Shown here: one piece after another, positions 8,129 to 16,730 of the stretch
Layout of the letters: each line of letters starts with the position of its first letter
Position numbering within the stretch: the first letter of the stretch is position 1
NCBI GenBank assembly: GCA_038883475.1
Contig: JAVZMA010000003.1
Coordinates: forward strand, 1 to 64,000
DNA: 64,000 bases
Reading direction: 5' to 3'
Source: JAVZLH01 sp038883475
GTDB taxonomy: Archaea; Thermoproteota; Bathyarchaeia; Bathyarchaeales; Bathycorpusculaceae
Made by a program: the position numbers and the translations under genes
The notes under the pieces: model-generated
What the model saw: the letters and a program-made list of their open reading frames with translations, nothing else
What the model was told of the DNA's origin: nothing
Database searches by the model: none

Positions 8129-8440
8129 GTGAAAAATGTGGAGGAACTGCGCCTACCAGAGCTGACAAGCGAGCAAATTGAGGAACTTTGTTTAATTGCA
8201 GAGGAAGCCGCACGGAAATACGTAACGTCAAAAGTTCCCTTAAAGAGGATAGAAGAGCTGAACATAAGCGTTGAGGCTGAAGGCACAAAGCCTATGACGT
8301 TAACCATCGATGTAGACGTTGTTTTATCACCCTTAATGAGAGACTTTGATGTGCAAAAACTTGTCAACGAAGCAGTAAAGGAAGCCTTCGCATCTGCTGA
8401 AAAATATTTGAGGAACATGCCATGTCGCTTGCAGAAGTAA
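8129..8440 (+). CDS. DUF3194-type small archaeal protein
   Basis: A 103-residue protein with an N-terminal helical part (LTSEQIEELCLIAEEAARKYV) and a beta strand pair (NISVEAEG, LTIDVDVVLS). I recognise it from its fixed place after prefoldin beta in many archaea, where it is annotated as DUF3194; its function is unknown. GTG start 17 bases after pfdB, and its end overlaps the DHH gene by 19 bases. Confidence 0.6.
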   Translation: MKNVEELRLPELTSEQIEELCLIAEEAARKYVTSKVPLKRIEELNISVEAEGTKPMTLTIDVDVVLSPLMRDFDVQKLVNEAVKEAFASAEKYLRNMPCRLQK

Positions 8441-9417
8441 CCAAGCTTCTTGAAGAATTAGATGCTAAACTAGTTGTTTTGTTATGCCACCACAATGCAG
8501 ACCCAGATGCCATCTGTTCAGCATACGCCTTCGCGGGCTTGCTCAAGAGCTTAAAACCAAAAATGGAGGTTGAAATTGGAGCCGCGCAGGGAATAAGCCG
8601 TTTGTCAAAACATCTTTTGAAACATTTACCAATAGAGTTGAAAACACAGCCAAATGTGGAGAACGCGAACGCCATAGTTTTGCTTGACACAAACACTGTT
8701 CAACAGTTAGATAATCTTGCTGAAAAAGTGAAAGCTGCAAAGGCTCCAATAATTGTTATAGACCATCATGCAGCTCACCCTGAAACAGAAAAAATGGCGA
8801 AAATCTGCATAACAAACGAAGAGTCATCCTCAACATGCGAAATCATTTACAACTTCTTTAAACAAGCTGGTGTAAAGCCTGCAGAAAAAGAGGCGAAAGC
8901 ATTGTTTTTGGGTATAGCCTTTGACACACGCCATTTTGTTTTAGCCAACTCATCCACGCTGAAAGCCGTTGCAGAACTCATCGATGCCGGAGTAAACGCG
9001 CAAGAAGCCTTGTCCATGCTCTCATTACCCATGGACTTCTCCGAACGGGTAGCAAGGTTAAAGGCTTGTAGAAGAGCAAAAATTTTCAAGATTGGAGAAT
9101 GGATACTTGCCTTTTCTCATGTTAGCGCCTTTCAAGCTTCGGCGGCTAGAGCCATAGTGGATTTAGGCGCTCATGTCGCAGTAGTAGCTGGACAGAAGAA
9201 CGAAAACCTAGAGATTAGCCTACGTTGCACTCGGGAATTTCATGAAACAACCGGAATACATTTGGGCAGAGATATAGCTAAACCTTTAGGCGAATACTTA
9301 CGCGGTATGGGTGGTGGACATTCAACAGCCGCTGGAGTTAATGGCGTTGGCGATATTGAAGCTGGGCTTAAGCGTTGTTTAAGGCTTTTTAAGGAGAAGA
9401 TTTCTAGCCATAATTAA
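8422..9417 (+). CDS. DHH-family phosphoesterase (NrnA/RecJ-like)
   Basis: The 331-residue enzyme has the DHH domain motifs for two metal ions: H23-H24-N-A-D27-P-D29 in motif I, VLLDTN (86-90) and VIDHH at 111-115, then a DHHA1 domain ending in GGGHSTAAG (from about 305), which binds the nucleic acid or nucleotide end. Such proteins hydrolyse short oligonucleotides or act as single-strand exonucleases in archaea. It lacks the extra domains of bacterial RecJ, so an NrnA-like or archaeal RecJ-type exonuclease role is most likely. Confidence 0.85.
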   Translation: MSLAEVTKLLEELDAKLVVLLCHHNADPDAICSAYAFAGLLKSLKPKMEVEIGAAQGISRLSKHLLKHLPIELKTQPNVENANAIVLLDTNTVQQLDNLAEKVKAAKAPIIVIDHHAAHPETEKMAKICITNEESSSTCEIIYNFFKQAGVKPAEKEAKALFLGIAFDTRHFVLANSSTLKAVAELIDAGVNAQEALSMLSLPMDFSERVARLKACRRAKIFKIGEWILAFSHVSAFQASAARAIVDLGAHVAVVAGQKNENLEISLRCTREFHETTGIHLGRDIAKPLGEYLRGMGGGHSTAAGVNGVGDIEAGLKRCLRLFKEKISSHN

Positions 9418-9475
9418 GTAGCTACTCTTAAATGAGAGATTACTCTCCGCTTAAAATCGGGCAGGCATCATAAGC

Positions 9476-10322
<847 letters not shown>

Positions 10323-10330
<8 letters not shown>

Positions 10331-11150
10331 TGTTGAAAATGTCTACTTCAAATATCCAAACGGCGTGGAAGCATTAAAGGGAATATCCCTAAAAATCTAT
10401 GATGGAGAATTTGTTGCTATAATGGGACAAAACGGCGCTGGAAAAACAACACTTGTTAAACACTTTAACGGGCTTCTCAAGCCAACAAAGGGCAGAGTCC
10501 TCGTTGACGGCGTCGAAACAACAAAAACCAGCGTGGCAACCCTAGCCAGAAACGTGGGTTTTGTCTTCCAAAACCCAGACCACCAGTTGTTCAGCGAAAC
10601 AGTGGAGGATGAAATAGCCTTCGCCCTTAAAAACTTTGGATTCAAACAAAATGTTATAGAGAAAAGAATAACGTGGGCGCTAAACCTTTTAGGCTTGGCA
10701 CAATACAGAAAAACTTCGCCGTTCATGCTTAGCGGTGGAGAAAGAAAACGTGTTGCTTTAGCCTCTGTTTTGGCGTGGGACCCAAAAATACTGATATTGG
10801 ATGAGCCAACGATAGGACAAGACTACCAACAAAAGGAGAAGTTGAGACAATTTATTATGCAAATGAAAACTCAGAGGAAAACAACCATCATCGTCACACA
10901 TGATGTGGAGTTCGTGGCAGAATGCAACCCAAGAGTCATACTAATGCGCGACGGGAAAATAGTTGCCGATGGAGAAGCAAAGAAAATTCTCACAAACACC
11001 GAAACCCTATATAAAGCATCTATTATTCCGCCTCAAGTAACCCAAATCTTCATCCAGCTTCAAGATTTGAAACTGCCCCAAGAAGTTATTGACGTTTATG
11101 AAGCAAGAGAAATTTTGCTAAATCATTTGGGGAAGAAGGAATATAAATGA
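10323..11150 (+). CDS. ecfA2: ECF transporter ATP-binding protein EcfA2
   Basis: Second ATPase, 275 residues, with Walker A GQNGAGKTT (35-43), VFQNPDHQLF, signature LSGGE (136-140) and Walker B ILILDEP (156-162). It pairs with EcfA1 below the membrane and drives the shared EcfT. It overlaps its neighbours on both sides (8 bases with ecfA1, 4 with ecfT), so the three proteins are made in fixed proportion. Confidence 0.9.
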
Positions 11151-11923
11151 GCGTTTTCGACGGACTCAAATTCCGCAAAGTTTATTCGCCAATTCACAAC
11201 TTAGACCCGCGGATAAAATTCGTGTATGTATGCGTGATATTTGTCGTCGCCATAATTTTTGGGGAACTGATACCCTTAATAGTGCTCTTCCTAATACAGA
11301 TTCCATTCGTATTTTTAGCTGGCGTTCAACGAGAATGGCTACGTTCGTTGCGAGGCGCAGCATTCTTGGCTACAATAATCTTCTTGACAAACTTCTTGTT
11401 CTCGTATTTTGGAGCGAGAGGATTAGCGGAGAGTCTTGAAGGCGCCGCTGCCATGACGCTGCGTTTTATAGTGCTCATCGAGTCTTTTTCCATATTTTTC
11501 CTAACAACATCGCCAGACAACCTAGGCTTAGCCCTGGAACAAGCCCGAGTGCCTTACGAGTTTTCCTTTGCCTTCACAACCGCCGTTAGGTTTGTTCCAG
11601 TTTTGGCTGAAGAAGCCCAGACAATTATGGATGCCCAAAAGGCAAGAGGGTTAGAGTTGGAACGCGGAAACTTTCTAAAAAGAATACGGAATTATATTCC
11701 CATACTTGTGCCGTTAATTGTGAGCGCCATCCGCAGAAGCCTTGAACTGGCAGAAGCTATGGAATCCCGCGCTTGGGGCGCAACCAAAAAACGTACAAAC
11801 CTTTACACCTTAAAAATGCATAGGGGAGACTTTGTTCTATTAGCCATAACAGTCGGAATTTTAGCAGTGGCAATTTATGTTCGCTTAACTTACGTTAGGA
11901 TTCCATCTCTCTTCAGCTTTTAA
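11147..11923 (+). CDS. ecfT: ECF transporter transmembrane protein EcfT
   Basis: Membrane coupling protein of 258 residues with about five membrane spans. The two cytoplasmic coupling motifs are visible: ARGLELERGNF (around residue 165) and ESRAWGA (around 205), each with the A-R-G/A-W pattern that docks into the ATPases. No substrate-binding S component is in this operon; the window's only candidate is the QueT-like protein at 27678. Confidence 0.9.
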   Translation: MSVFDGLKFRKVYSPIHNLDPRIKFVYVCVIFVVAIIFGELIPLIVLFLIQIPFVFLAGVQREWLRSLRGAAFLATIIFLTNFLFSYFGARGLAESLEGAAAMTLRFIVLIESFSIFFLTTSPDNLGLALEQARVPYEFSFAFTTAVRFVPVLAEEAQTIMDAQKARGLELERGNFLKRIRNYIPILVPLIVSAIRRSLELAEAMESRAWGATKKRTNLYTLKMHRGDFVLLAITVGILAVAIYVRLTYVRIPSLFSF

Positions 11924-12000
11924 AGATAGAGAGAAGAACCTCAAAACCGCAAGACTTTTAATACTGGCGAAAATGTAATGGGTTCTCGGAGCTTGAAAAG

Positions 12001-12600
12001 TTGAAATGGTTGAAGGCGGCGGCGGAAGAAATCATCACAGGAATCAAAAGCAGTATTGAAGAGTTAAGCGCGGAAGAAGTTGAAAGGCTGATTGAACTTT
12101 TAATCGGCGCAAAGAACAAGAAAATCTTCATTGTAGGCATGGGAAGAAGCGGATTTGTTGCAAGAGCCTTTGCATTACGTCTAATGAACTTGGGCTTCAA
12201 CGTCTATTTTTTGGGCGAAACCATCACACCAGCAGCGGAAAAAGGAGACTTACTGATAGCAATCTCAGGAACAGGTGCCACAAAGATGGTTTTAACCGCA
12301 AGCGCAGCCGCTAAGGAAATTGGAGCAACAGTAATCGCCATAACATCCTTTCCAGAATCTCCACTGGGCCAAATGGCTGACCACATAGTTACTATTAAAG
12401 GAAGAACAAAAACCGGATGGCCCAAAGAAGAGGATTATCTAGCAAGGCAAATTATGGGTGAACGTGAACCCTTAACTCCTCTTGGAAGCGTTTTTGAAAA
12501 CAACTGCATGGTTTTTTTAGACAGTTTGGTTGTGGAGTTAATGCATCGGATGGGACGAACGGAGGAAGATTTACGGCGTAGACACGCTACAATAGAATGA
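12001..12600 (+). CDS. hxlB: 6-phospho-3-hexuloisomerase
   Basis: A 199-residue single-domain SIS protein. It shows the phosphosugar-binding pattern IVGMGRSGFVARAFALRL (44-61), the strand ending LIAISGTGATK (84-95) and the C-terminal motif DSLVVELM followed by GRTEEDLRRRHATIE, typical of hexuloisomerases. In archaea this enzyme and hexulose-6-phosphate synthase make ribulose 5-phosphate from fructose 6-phosphate. The synthase partner gene is not adjacent. The start is TTG at 12001. Confidence 0.88.
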   Translation: MKWLKAAAEEIITGIKSSIEELSAEEVERLIELLIGAKNKKIFIVGMGRSGFVARAFALRLMNLGFNVYFLGETITPAAEKGDLLIAISGTGATKMVLTASAAAKEIGATVIAITSFPESPLGQMADHIVTIKGRTKTGWPKEEDYLARQIMGEREPLTPLGSVFENNCMVFLDSLVVELMHRMGRTEEDLRRRHATIE

Positions 12601-12621
12601 AGAGGATGGAGTGTGTAAGAT

Positions 12622-12699
12622 ATCCGCGCTAAATGGAAAAAGAAAAGGATGCGCCGACAGAAAAAGAAACGGCAAAAGAGAAGGGCAAGATACAAGTGA
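12622..12699 (+). CDS. rpl41e: 50S ribosomal protein eL41 (L41e), apparent AUC start
   Basis: A 25-codon frame encodes an almost wholly basic peptide with the L41e pattern (RAKWKKKRMRR then runs of K and R, ending RARYK), the smallest ribosomal protein. The family's N-terminal residue, normally Met before RAKW, falls on ATC at 12622-12624. No ATG, GTG or TTG can replace it: an in-frame TAA sits at 12616-12618, two codons upstream, and the only internal ATG is codon 10. A purine-rich GGATGGAG element (12604-12611) ends about 10 bases upstream. So the gene uses AUC, or the base is a sequencing error. The peptide match is strong; the start is inferred. Confidence 0.7.
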   Translation: MRAKWKKKRMRRQKKKRQKRRARYK

Positions 12700-12857
12700 A
12701 ACTATTTTAAGGGTTTCAGCCAGCTTGTTATTCTCGATGGTTGATGCTCATAATAATCACCTTTCTACGCCCTTAAAGTGATCAAATTTAGGTTTTGAAT
12801 GCGTTTAGCATTTTTCTTCTGTTTTGGCGTTCAAGAGATTCCCTAAAGATTAGGCGT

Positions 12858-12869
12858 GCATATAACTTA
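12858..12869 (+). promoter_or_regulatory. TATA box of the pilus operon
   Basis: The element gcatataactta is the best TATA-like sequence in the 240 bases before the secretion ATPase gene. It predicts transcription from near 12888, which excludes the in-frame ATG at 12795 as start and supports GTG 12939. Confidence 0.45.
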
Positions 12870-12938
12870 TTAAGACTCACTACACACTATATTCTACTTG
12901 AAAGCCCAAGTGTCAAAACTAGGAGGCAACAAAGCCCG

Positions 12939-14501
12939 GTGAAAAAGCAAAAGTCAAAGGACACGCAAGCCATTCAAGAACCACAAGTAGGCATAATAAT
13001 AAAGGAAGAAGGAAGGAAACCAACAGTATTCCGAGAAATCTACCCAATACAAGAACCATACGTCTACGCCGCCATAGTAAAAAACCCAGAAACCCAAAAG
13101 ATAGTCTACGAAGTTATAGAACCCACGTTAAAAAAGGAGGAGGAAAACCTCCTCAAAGAAATAAAGAAGTTCTTAATGGAAGAAGTAGACGTAAACTTAA
13201 AGGAGATAGAAACCAGAGAAAAAGCCGAAAACTACCTCAAAGAAAAAACTAAGCAAATAATTAAGAAATACCGAATAAAAGTTCCGCCAGAAGCCGTTGA
13301 CAAACTCACCTACTACATAATTAGGGACTTTATAGGCTACGGGAAAATAGACCCACTAATGAAGGACCACTTAATCGAGGATGTATCAGCAGACGGCGTA
13401 AACATACCATTATATGTTTGGCATCGGCTCTACGAGTCTTTGCCAACAAACATAGTTTTCAAGGATGAAGCCGAACTGAATTCATTTATAATCCGCTTAG
13501 CATATCTTTCTGGAAAAAACATTTCCATAGCTTCACCAATTTTGGACGCTTCTCTTCCAGATGGCAGTCGTGTACAATTAACCTATGGAAATGAGGTTAC
13601 GCGGAGAGGTTCAACCTTCACCATTAGACGCTTCAGAGTTGACCCGCTGACAATTTCAGACCTGATAGCCTTCAAAACAGTCTCGTCCGAAATGGCTGCA
13701 TACCTGTGGTATATTATAGAGAACAGAGCGTCAGTGCTTGTTGCAGGAGGAGTAGCCGCGGGAAAAACTACGATGCTGAACTGTTTGTCCATGTTCATAA
13801 AGCCAGAAATGAAAATCGTAAGCGTAGAAGACACACAAGAACTTAACCTTCCGCATGAAAATTGGATACCGTCGGTTGCAAGGCTAGGTTTCGGCCACGA
13901 AGACAAAAAGAGCGGGACAATAACCCTTTTCGACCTGCTAAAAGCTGCTGTCAGACAAAGACCAGACTACATAATCGTCGGCGAAGTTAGAGGCGAAGAA
14001 GCATACACGCTTTTCCAAGCCATGGCAACTGGTCACCTTGGAATGAGCACAATACACGCAGAATCGGTTGAAGCCGTGATAAATAGACTGGAGTCTGAAC
14101 CCATGAATATTCCACGGTCGCTAATAGCAATGACTGACGTGATAATGGTTGTAACAAGAACTGAAGTAGAGGGAAAACCAGCGAGACGAACCCTCACAAC
14201 CACCGAAATTGCGGGAATAGACCAAAAAACAAAGAACATAATAACAGAAGAAATTTTCCGCTGGAACCCAAAAGAAGACAGGTTTATCCCCGTTGGAAAC
14301 AGCCCGTTTATAGAGGCTCATATGAATAAAATGAGCATAACAGAGGATGATGTCAGGCGTGAGTTGAACAGAAGAAAAACCGTTCTAGAGTGGATGGTGC
14401 ACAGTGGAATCCGCCGTTACATGGATGTTGCTAACGTAATTCGCGAATACTACACTAATCCAAACCGTGTGTATCAAAAGGCTAGAATGGGGTTAAAATG
14501 A
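12939..14501 (+). CDS. Type IV pilus/secretion ATPase (GspE/TadA family)
   Basis: Motor ATPase of an archaeal pilus-like machine, 520 residues from the chosen start. It shows an N-terminal lysine/glutamate-rich helical domain, the signature LIEDVSADG at about 145-153, Walker A GGVAAGKTT at about 270-278, the Asp box VEDTQEL, Walker B-type YIIVGEVRGEEA and the His box TGHLGMSTIHAE. GTG 12939 has AGGAGG 12 bases upstream (12921-12926). The frame is open from ATG 12795, but that stretch precedes the likely transcription start and does not look like protein of this family. The next gene overlaps by 4 bases. Confidence 0.92.
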   Translation: MKKQKSKDTQAIQEPQVGIIIKEEGRKPTVFREIYPIQEPYVYAAIVKNPETQKIVYEVIEPTLKKEEENLLKEIKKFLMEEVDVNLKEIETREKAENYLKEKTKQIIKKYRIKVPPEAVDKLTYYIIRDFIGYGKIDPLMKDHLIEDVSADGVNIPLYVWHRLYESLPTNIVFKDEAELNSFIIRLAYLSGKNISIASPILDASLPDGSRVQLTYGNEVTRRGSTFTIRRFRVDPLTISDLIAFKTVSSEMAAYLWYIIENRASVLVAGGVAAGKTTMLNCLSMFIKPEMKIVSVEDTQELNLPHENWIPSVARLGFGHEDKKSGTITLFDLLKAAVRQRPDYIIVGEVRGEEAYTLFQAMATGHLGMSTIHAESVEAVINRLESEPMNIPRSLIAMTDVIMVVTRTEVEGKPARRTLTTTEIAGIDQKTKNIITEEIFRWNPKEDRFIPVGNSPFIEAHMNKMSITEDDVRRELNRRKTVLEWMVHSGIRRYMDVANVIREYYTNPNRVYQKARMGLK

Positions 14502-15481
14502 ACAAAAACAAAGCCCTAGAAAAAGTCAAGAAACTTACCATTCGCCTCAAATCAATGCTTAAGAGAAAAACTGAAGCGCCTAAGGAAGAGCTTAGTATAG
14601 GGCTTAATAAGCCACATTCTTTGGCATTTCAGCTTTTAGGCAGTAGAATAGATCGAGTTTTGCCCCTTTTCAGAGATTTAGACCAAAGTCTGTACAAGTC
14701 TGGGATAAAAGTTAATTTCAAGGCTTACGTCAGTTTAACTGTTTTTTCCGCGATGCTAGTCACCATCGCAACCGCTGTCCTTGTTCCATCCCTACTGATT
14801 CTTGCCTTCCACACACCAGTTTTGCCAGCACTTCTTTATGGTTGCGGTGGAGGATTGTTTGCTTTCGCATTCTCAATCATGGGATTTTACTTTTATCCAA
14901 TTTACCGTGCGGACAAGCTCAAGAGAGAGTTGGAAGATGAGTTGCCATTCACAACAGGCTATATGGCCATTCTCGCCAGCGCTGGAGTCTCACCGGAAAA
15001 AATTTTTTATACGCTTTCAAACATGAGTGTGCCATTAGCGATTTCTTACGAAGCTAGGGATGTTGTTAGAAACATAAACCTTTTCGGTTTAGATGTGATT
15101 TCAGCCCTTGAAGAAGCATCAAGACGTTCTCCCTCGGAGGTATTTCGAGAAACACTGGAAGGTTTCATTTCAACAATACATTCTGGCGGTAATTTAGCAG
15201 CATATCTACGTGAAAAATCTAAACAGTTTATGAAGTTGAAAAGAATAAGTCTTAAGAAGTTCTCAGACACATTATCTATTCTGTCGGAGTTCTACATATC
15301 TATTCTGTTGACTGGTCCGCTTCTCTTGGTGATAATGTTGGCAGTTATATCCATGCTTGGAGGAGGTTTCCTCGGGGGTTTAAGTTCTGAGCTTATGCTG
15401 AACTTACTTACTTACATCGGAATCCCTGTTGGCGCCATAATATTTCTGATAATATTGGATGCTATATCGCCACGATGGTAG
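14498..15481 (+). CDS. TadC/FlaJ-type pilus membrane platform protein 1
   Basis: A 327-residue protein of the GspF/TadC family: a cytoplasmic basic start, two hydrophobic spans (about 75-130), a cytoplasmic helical domain with FTTGYMAILASAGVSPEKIF and FETLEGFISTIHSGGNL-like helices, then two C-terminal spans. It would form the inner-membrane platform on which pilins are assembled, coupled to the ATPase encoded upstream. ATG overlaps the ATPase stop; a second, different platform protein follows with a 7-base overlap. Confidence 0.85.
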   Translation: MNKNKALEKVKKLTIRLKSMLKRKTEAPKEELSIGLNKPHSLAFQLLGSRIDRVLPLFRDLDQSLYKSGIKVNFKAYVSLTVFSAMLVTIATAVLVPSLLILAFHTPVLPALLYGCGGGLFAFAFSIMGFYFYPIYRADKLKRELEDELPFTTGYMAILASAGVSPEKIFYTLSNMSVPLAISYEARDVVRNINLFGLDVISALEEASRRSPSEVFRETLEGFISTIHSGGNLAAYLREKSKQFMKLKRISLKKFSDTLSILSEFYISILLTGPLLLVIMLAVISMLGGGFLGGLSSELMLNLLTYIGIPVGAIIFLIILDAISPRW

Positions 15482-16302
15482 CGAAAATGCCAAAAATAGA
15501 GAAGAAAACCAAAAAACTTGCGCTTGCAATCTCTGTTTTGTTAGCTGTTTTCATGATTCTACTCGCATACTTCATGTTTTGGGGCAGCAAAACTTTTGAT
15601 GAACTCGTCTTTTTTGCGGCAATAATCGCCATTGCACCCACATCCATTTTAACTTACATCGAATACAGATGGAGGAAAGCTGTTGATGAACGTCTACCAG
15701 ACCTTTTCAGAAGCATTGTTCAAGCTCAACAAACTGGCATGACGCTGCCTCAAGCTTTAGAGGAAGCTGCAAAAAGGGATTATGGACCGCTTACGGCAGA
15801 ATTGAGGAAAATGACCGCGCAGATTTCTTGGGGAATGAGTTTTGATGATGCCCTTTTAGCTTTGGGGAGACGAGTTAACACGGTTTTGATGCAGAGGACT
15901 GTTCCCATGATTATTGAAGCTGGGCATTCAGGAGGGCACGTTGAAAGGGTTTTTGAACCCATGGGCAAGTTTATACAGACAACTATTTTGCTGGAAAAGG
16001 AACGGCGAACACAGACGAGGCCTTACATCGCCATAATTTATGTAGCCTTCTCCGTTTTCTTGTTCACAATAGTGCTTCTTTTCAAGTCGTTTTTTGCGAC
16101 AATAGAGGGTTTGCCAACGCTTGGCGCAACCGTGATGACGGCAGAAGAGATGCAACGACTGTTTTTCCACATGACTACAATTCAAGCCTTTTTCGGCGGG
16201 CTAGTAGCTGGGAAAATGGGGGATGGAACGATAAGCGCTGGGTTGAAGCATAGTCTCATAATGATGTTGTGCGGTTATGTGGCGCTAAAACTTTTCTTGT
16301 GA
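15475..16302 (+). CDS. TadC/FlaJ-type pilus membrane platform protein 2
   Basis: A 275-residue second member of the GspF/TadC family. It has two N-terminal spans (about 13-60), the cytoplasmic domain with RSIVQAQQTGMTLPQALEEA and MIIEAGHSGGHVERVFEPM (a typical F-domain repeat with conserved glycine), and two spans near the end. The pair of platform genes resembles the TadB-TadC pair of Tad pili and may form a hetero-oligomer, unlike archaella, which use one FlaJ. Only 11 bases separate it from the pilin gene. Confidence 0.83.
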   Translation: MVAKMPKIEKKTKKLALAISVLLAVFMILLAYFMFWGSKTFDELVFFAAIIAIAPTSILTYIEYRWRKAVDERLPDLFRSIVQAQQTGMTLPQALEEAAKRDYGPLTAELRKMTAQISWGMSFDDALLALGRRVNTVLMQRTVPMIIEAGHSGGHVERVFEPMGKFIQTTILLEKERRTQTRPYIAIIYVAFSVFLFTIVLLFKSFFATIEGLPTLGATVMTAEEMQRLFFHMTTIQAFFGGLVAGKMGDGTISAGLKHSLIMMLCGYVALKLFL

Positions 16303-16313
16303 GGTGAAAGGCA

Positions 16314-16730
16314 ATGAAAAGTGAATATAAAAGGTTTTTCCGTGATAAACGCGCCATAACCCCTGTTCTAAGCAATCTTCTGCTCATGGTTGTGGCTGTA
16401 GCAGCCATGGCGATAGCTACAACTTCAACCTATGTTGTTACAACAAATCTTCGGGAAAACATGAGTGAACGCCTTTTGGTAGAGGATGTCTGGTTTAACT
16501 CCACCAACACTATAATGGTTTATCTCCGCAATATTGGAAAGGGCGCTATTGACGTTTCAAGGGTCTACGTTAACGGTACTCCTCAGCCCTTCAGTTCACC
16601 CTTCCATTTAGAAATAGATGAGCATGGATGGCTAAACGTTTCATATTCTTGGGTTTCAGGCGAAATTTATTATGTAGATGTTGTTACGGCTAGGGGGAAT
16701 CACGCTGGAGGCTATTATAAGGCGCCTTAA
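16314..16730 (+). CDS. Small type IV pilin
   Basis: A 138-residue pilin. A class III-type signal (FFRDKRAITPV) precedes a 25-residue hydrophobic helix (about 17-41), with cleavage likely between R13 and A14 by an archaeal prepilin peptidase (not in the window). The C-terminal part is a beta-rich head with IMVYLRNIGKGAIDVSRVYV and an end VDVVTARGN. Several N-x-S/T sites (for example NST, NVS) could be glycosylated by AglB. Its end overlaps the large pilin frame by 53 bases. Probably the major subunit of the fibre. Confidence 0.8.
   Translation: MKSEYKRFFRDKRAITPVLSNLLLMVVAVAAMAIATTSTYVVTTNLRENMSERLLVEDVWFNSTNTIMVYLRNIGKGAIDVSRVYVNGTPQPFSSPFHLEIDEHGWLNVSYSWVSGEIYYVDVVTARGNHAGGYYKAP

Noticed and set aside
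9434..9447. GAGAG/CTCTC hairpin before ecfA1 as a riboswitch
   Set aside because: Only five base pairs, and it lies upstream of the likely transcription start near the ATG, so it is not in the ecf message.
12795..12938. Longer N-terminus of the pilus ATPase from ATG 12795
   Set aside because: A TATA element at 12858 lies inside it, there is no ribosome site at that ATG, and GTG 12939 has AGGAGG upstream.
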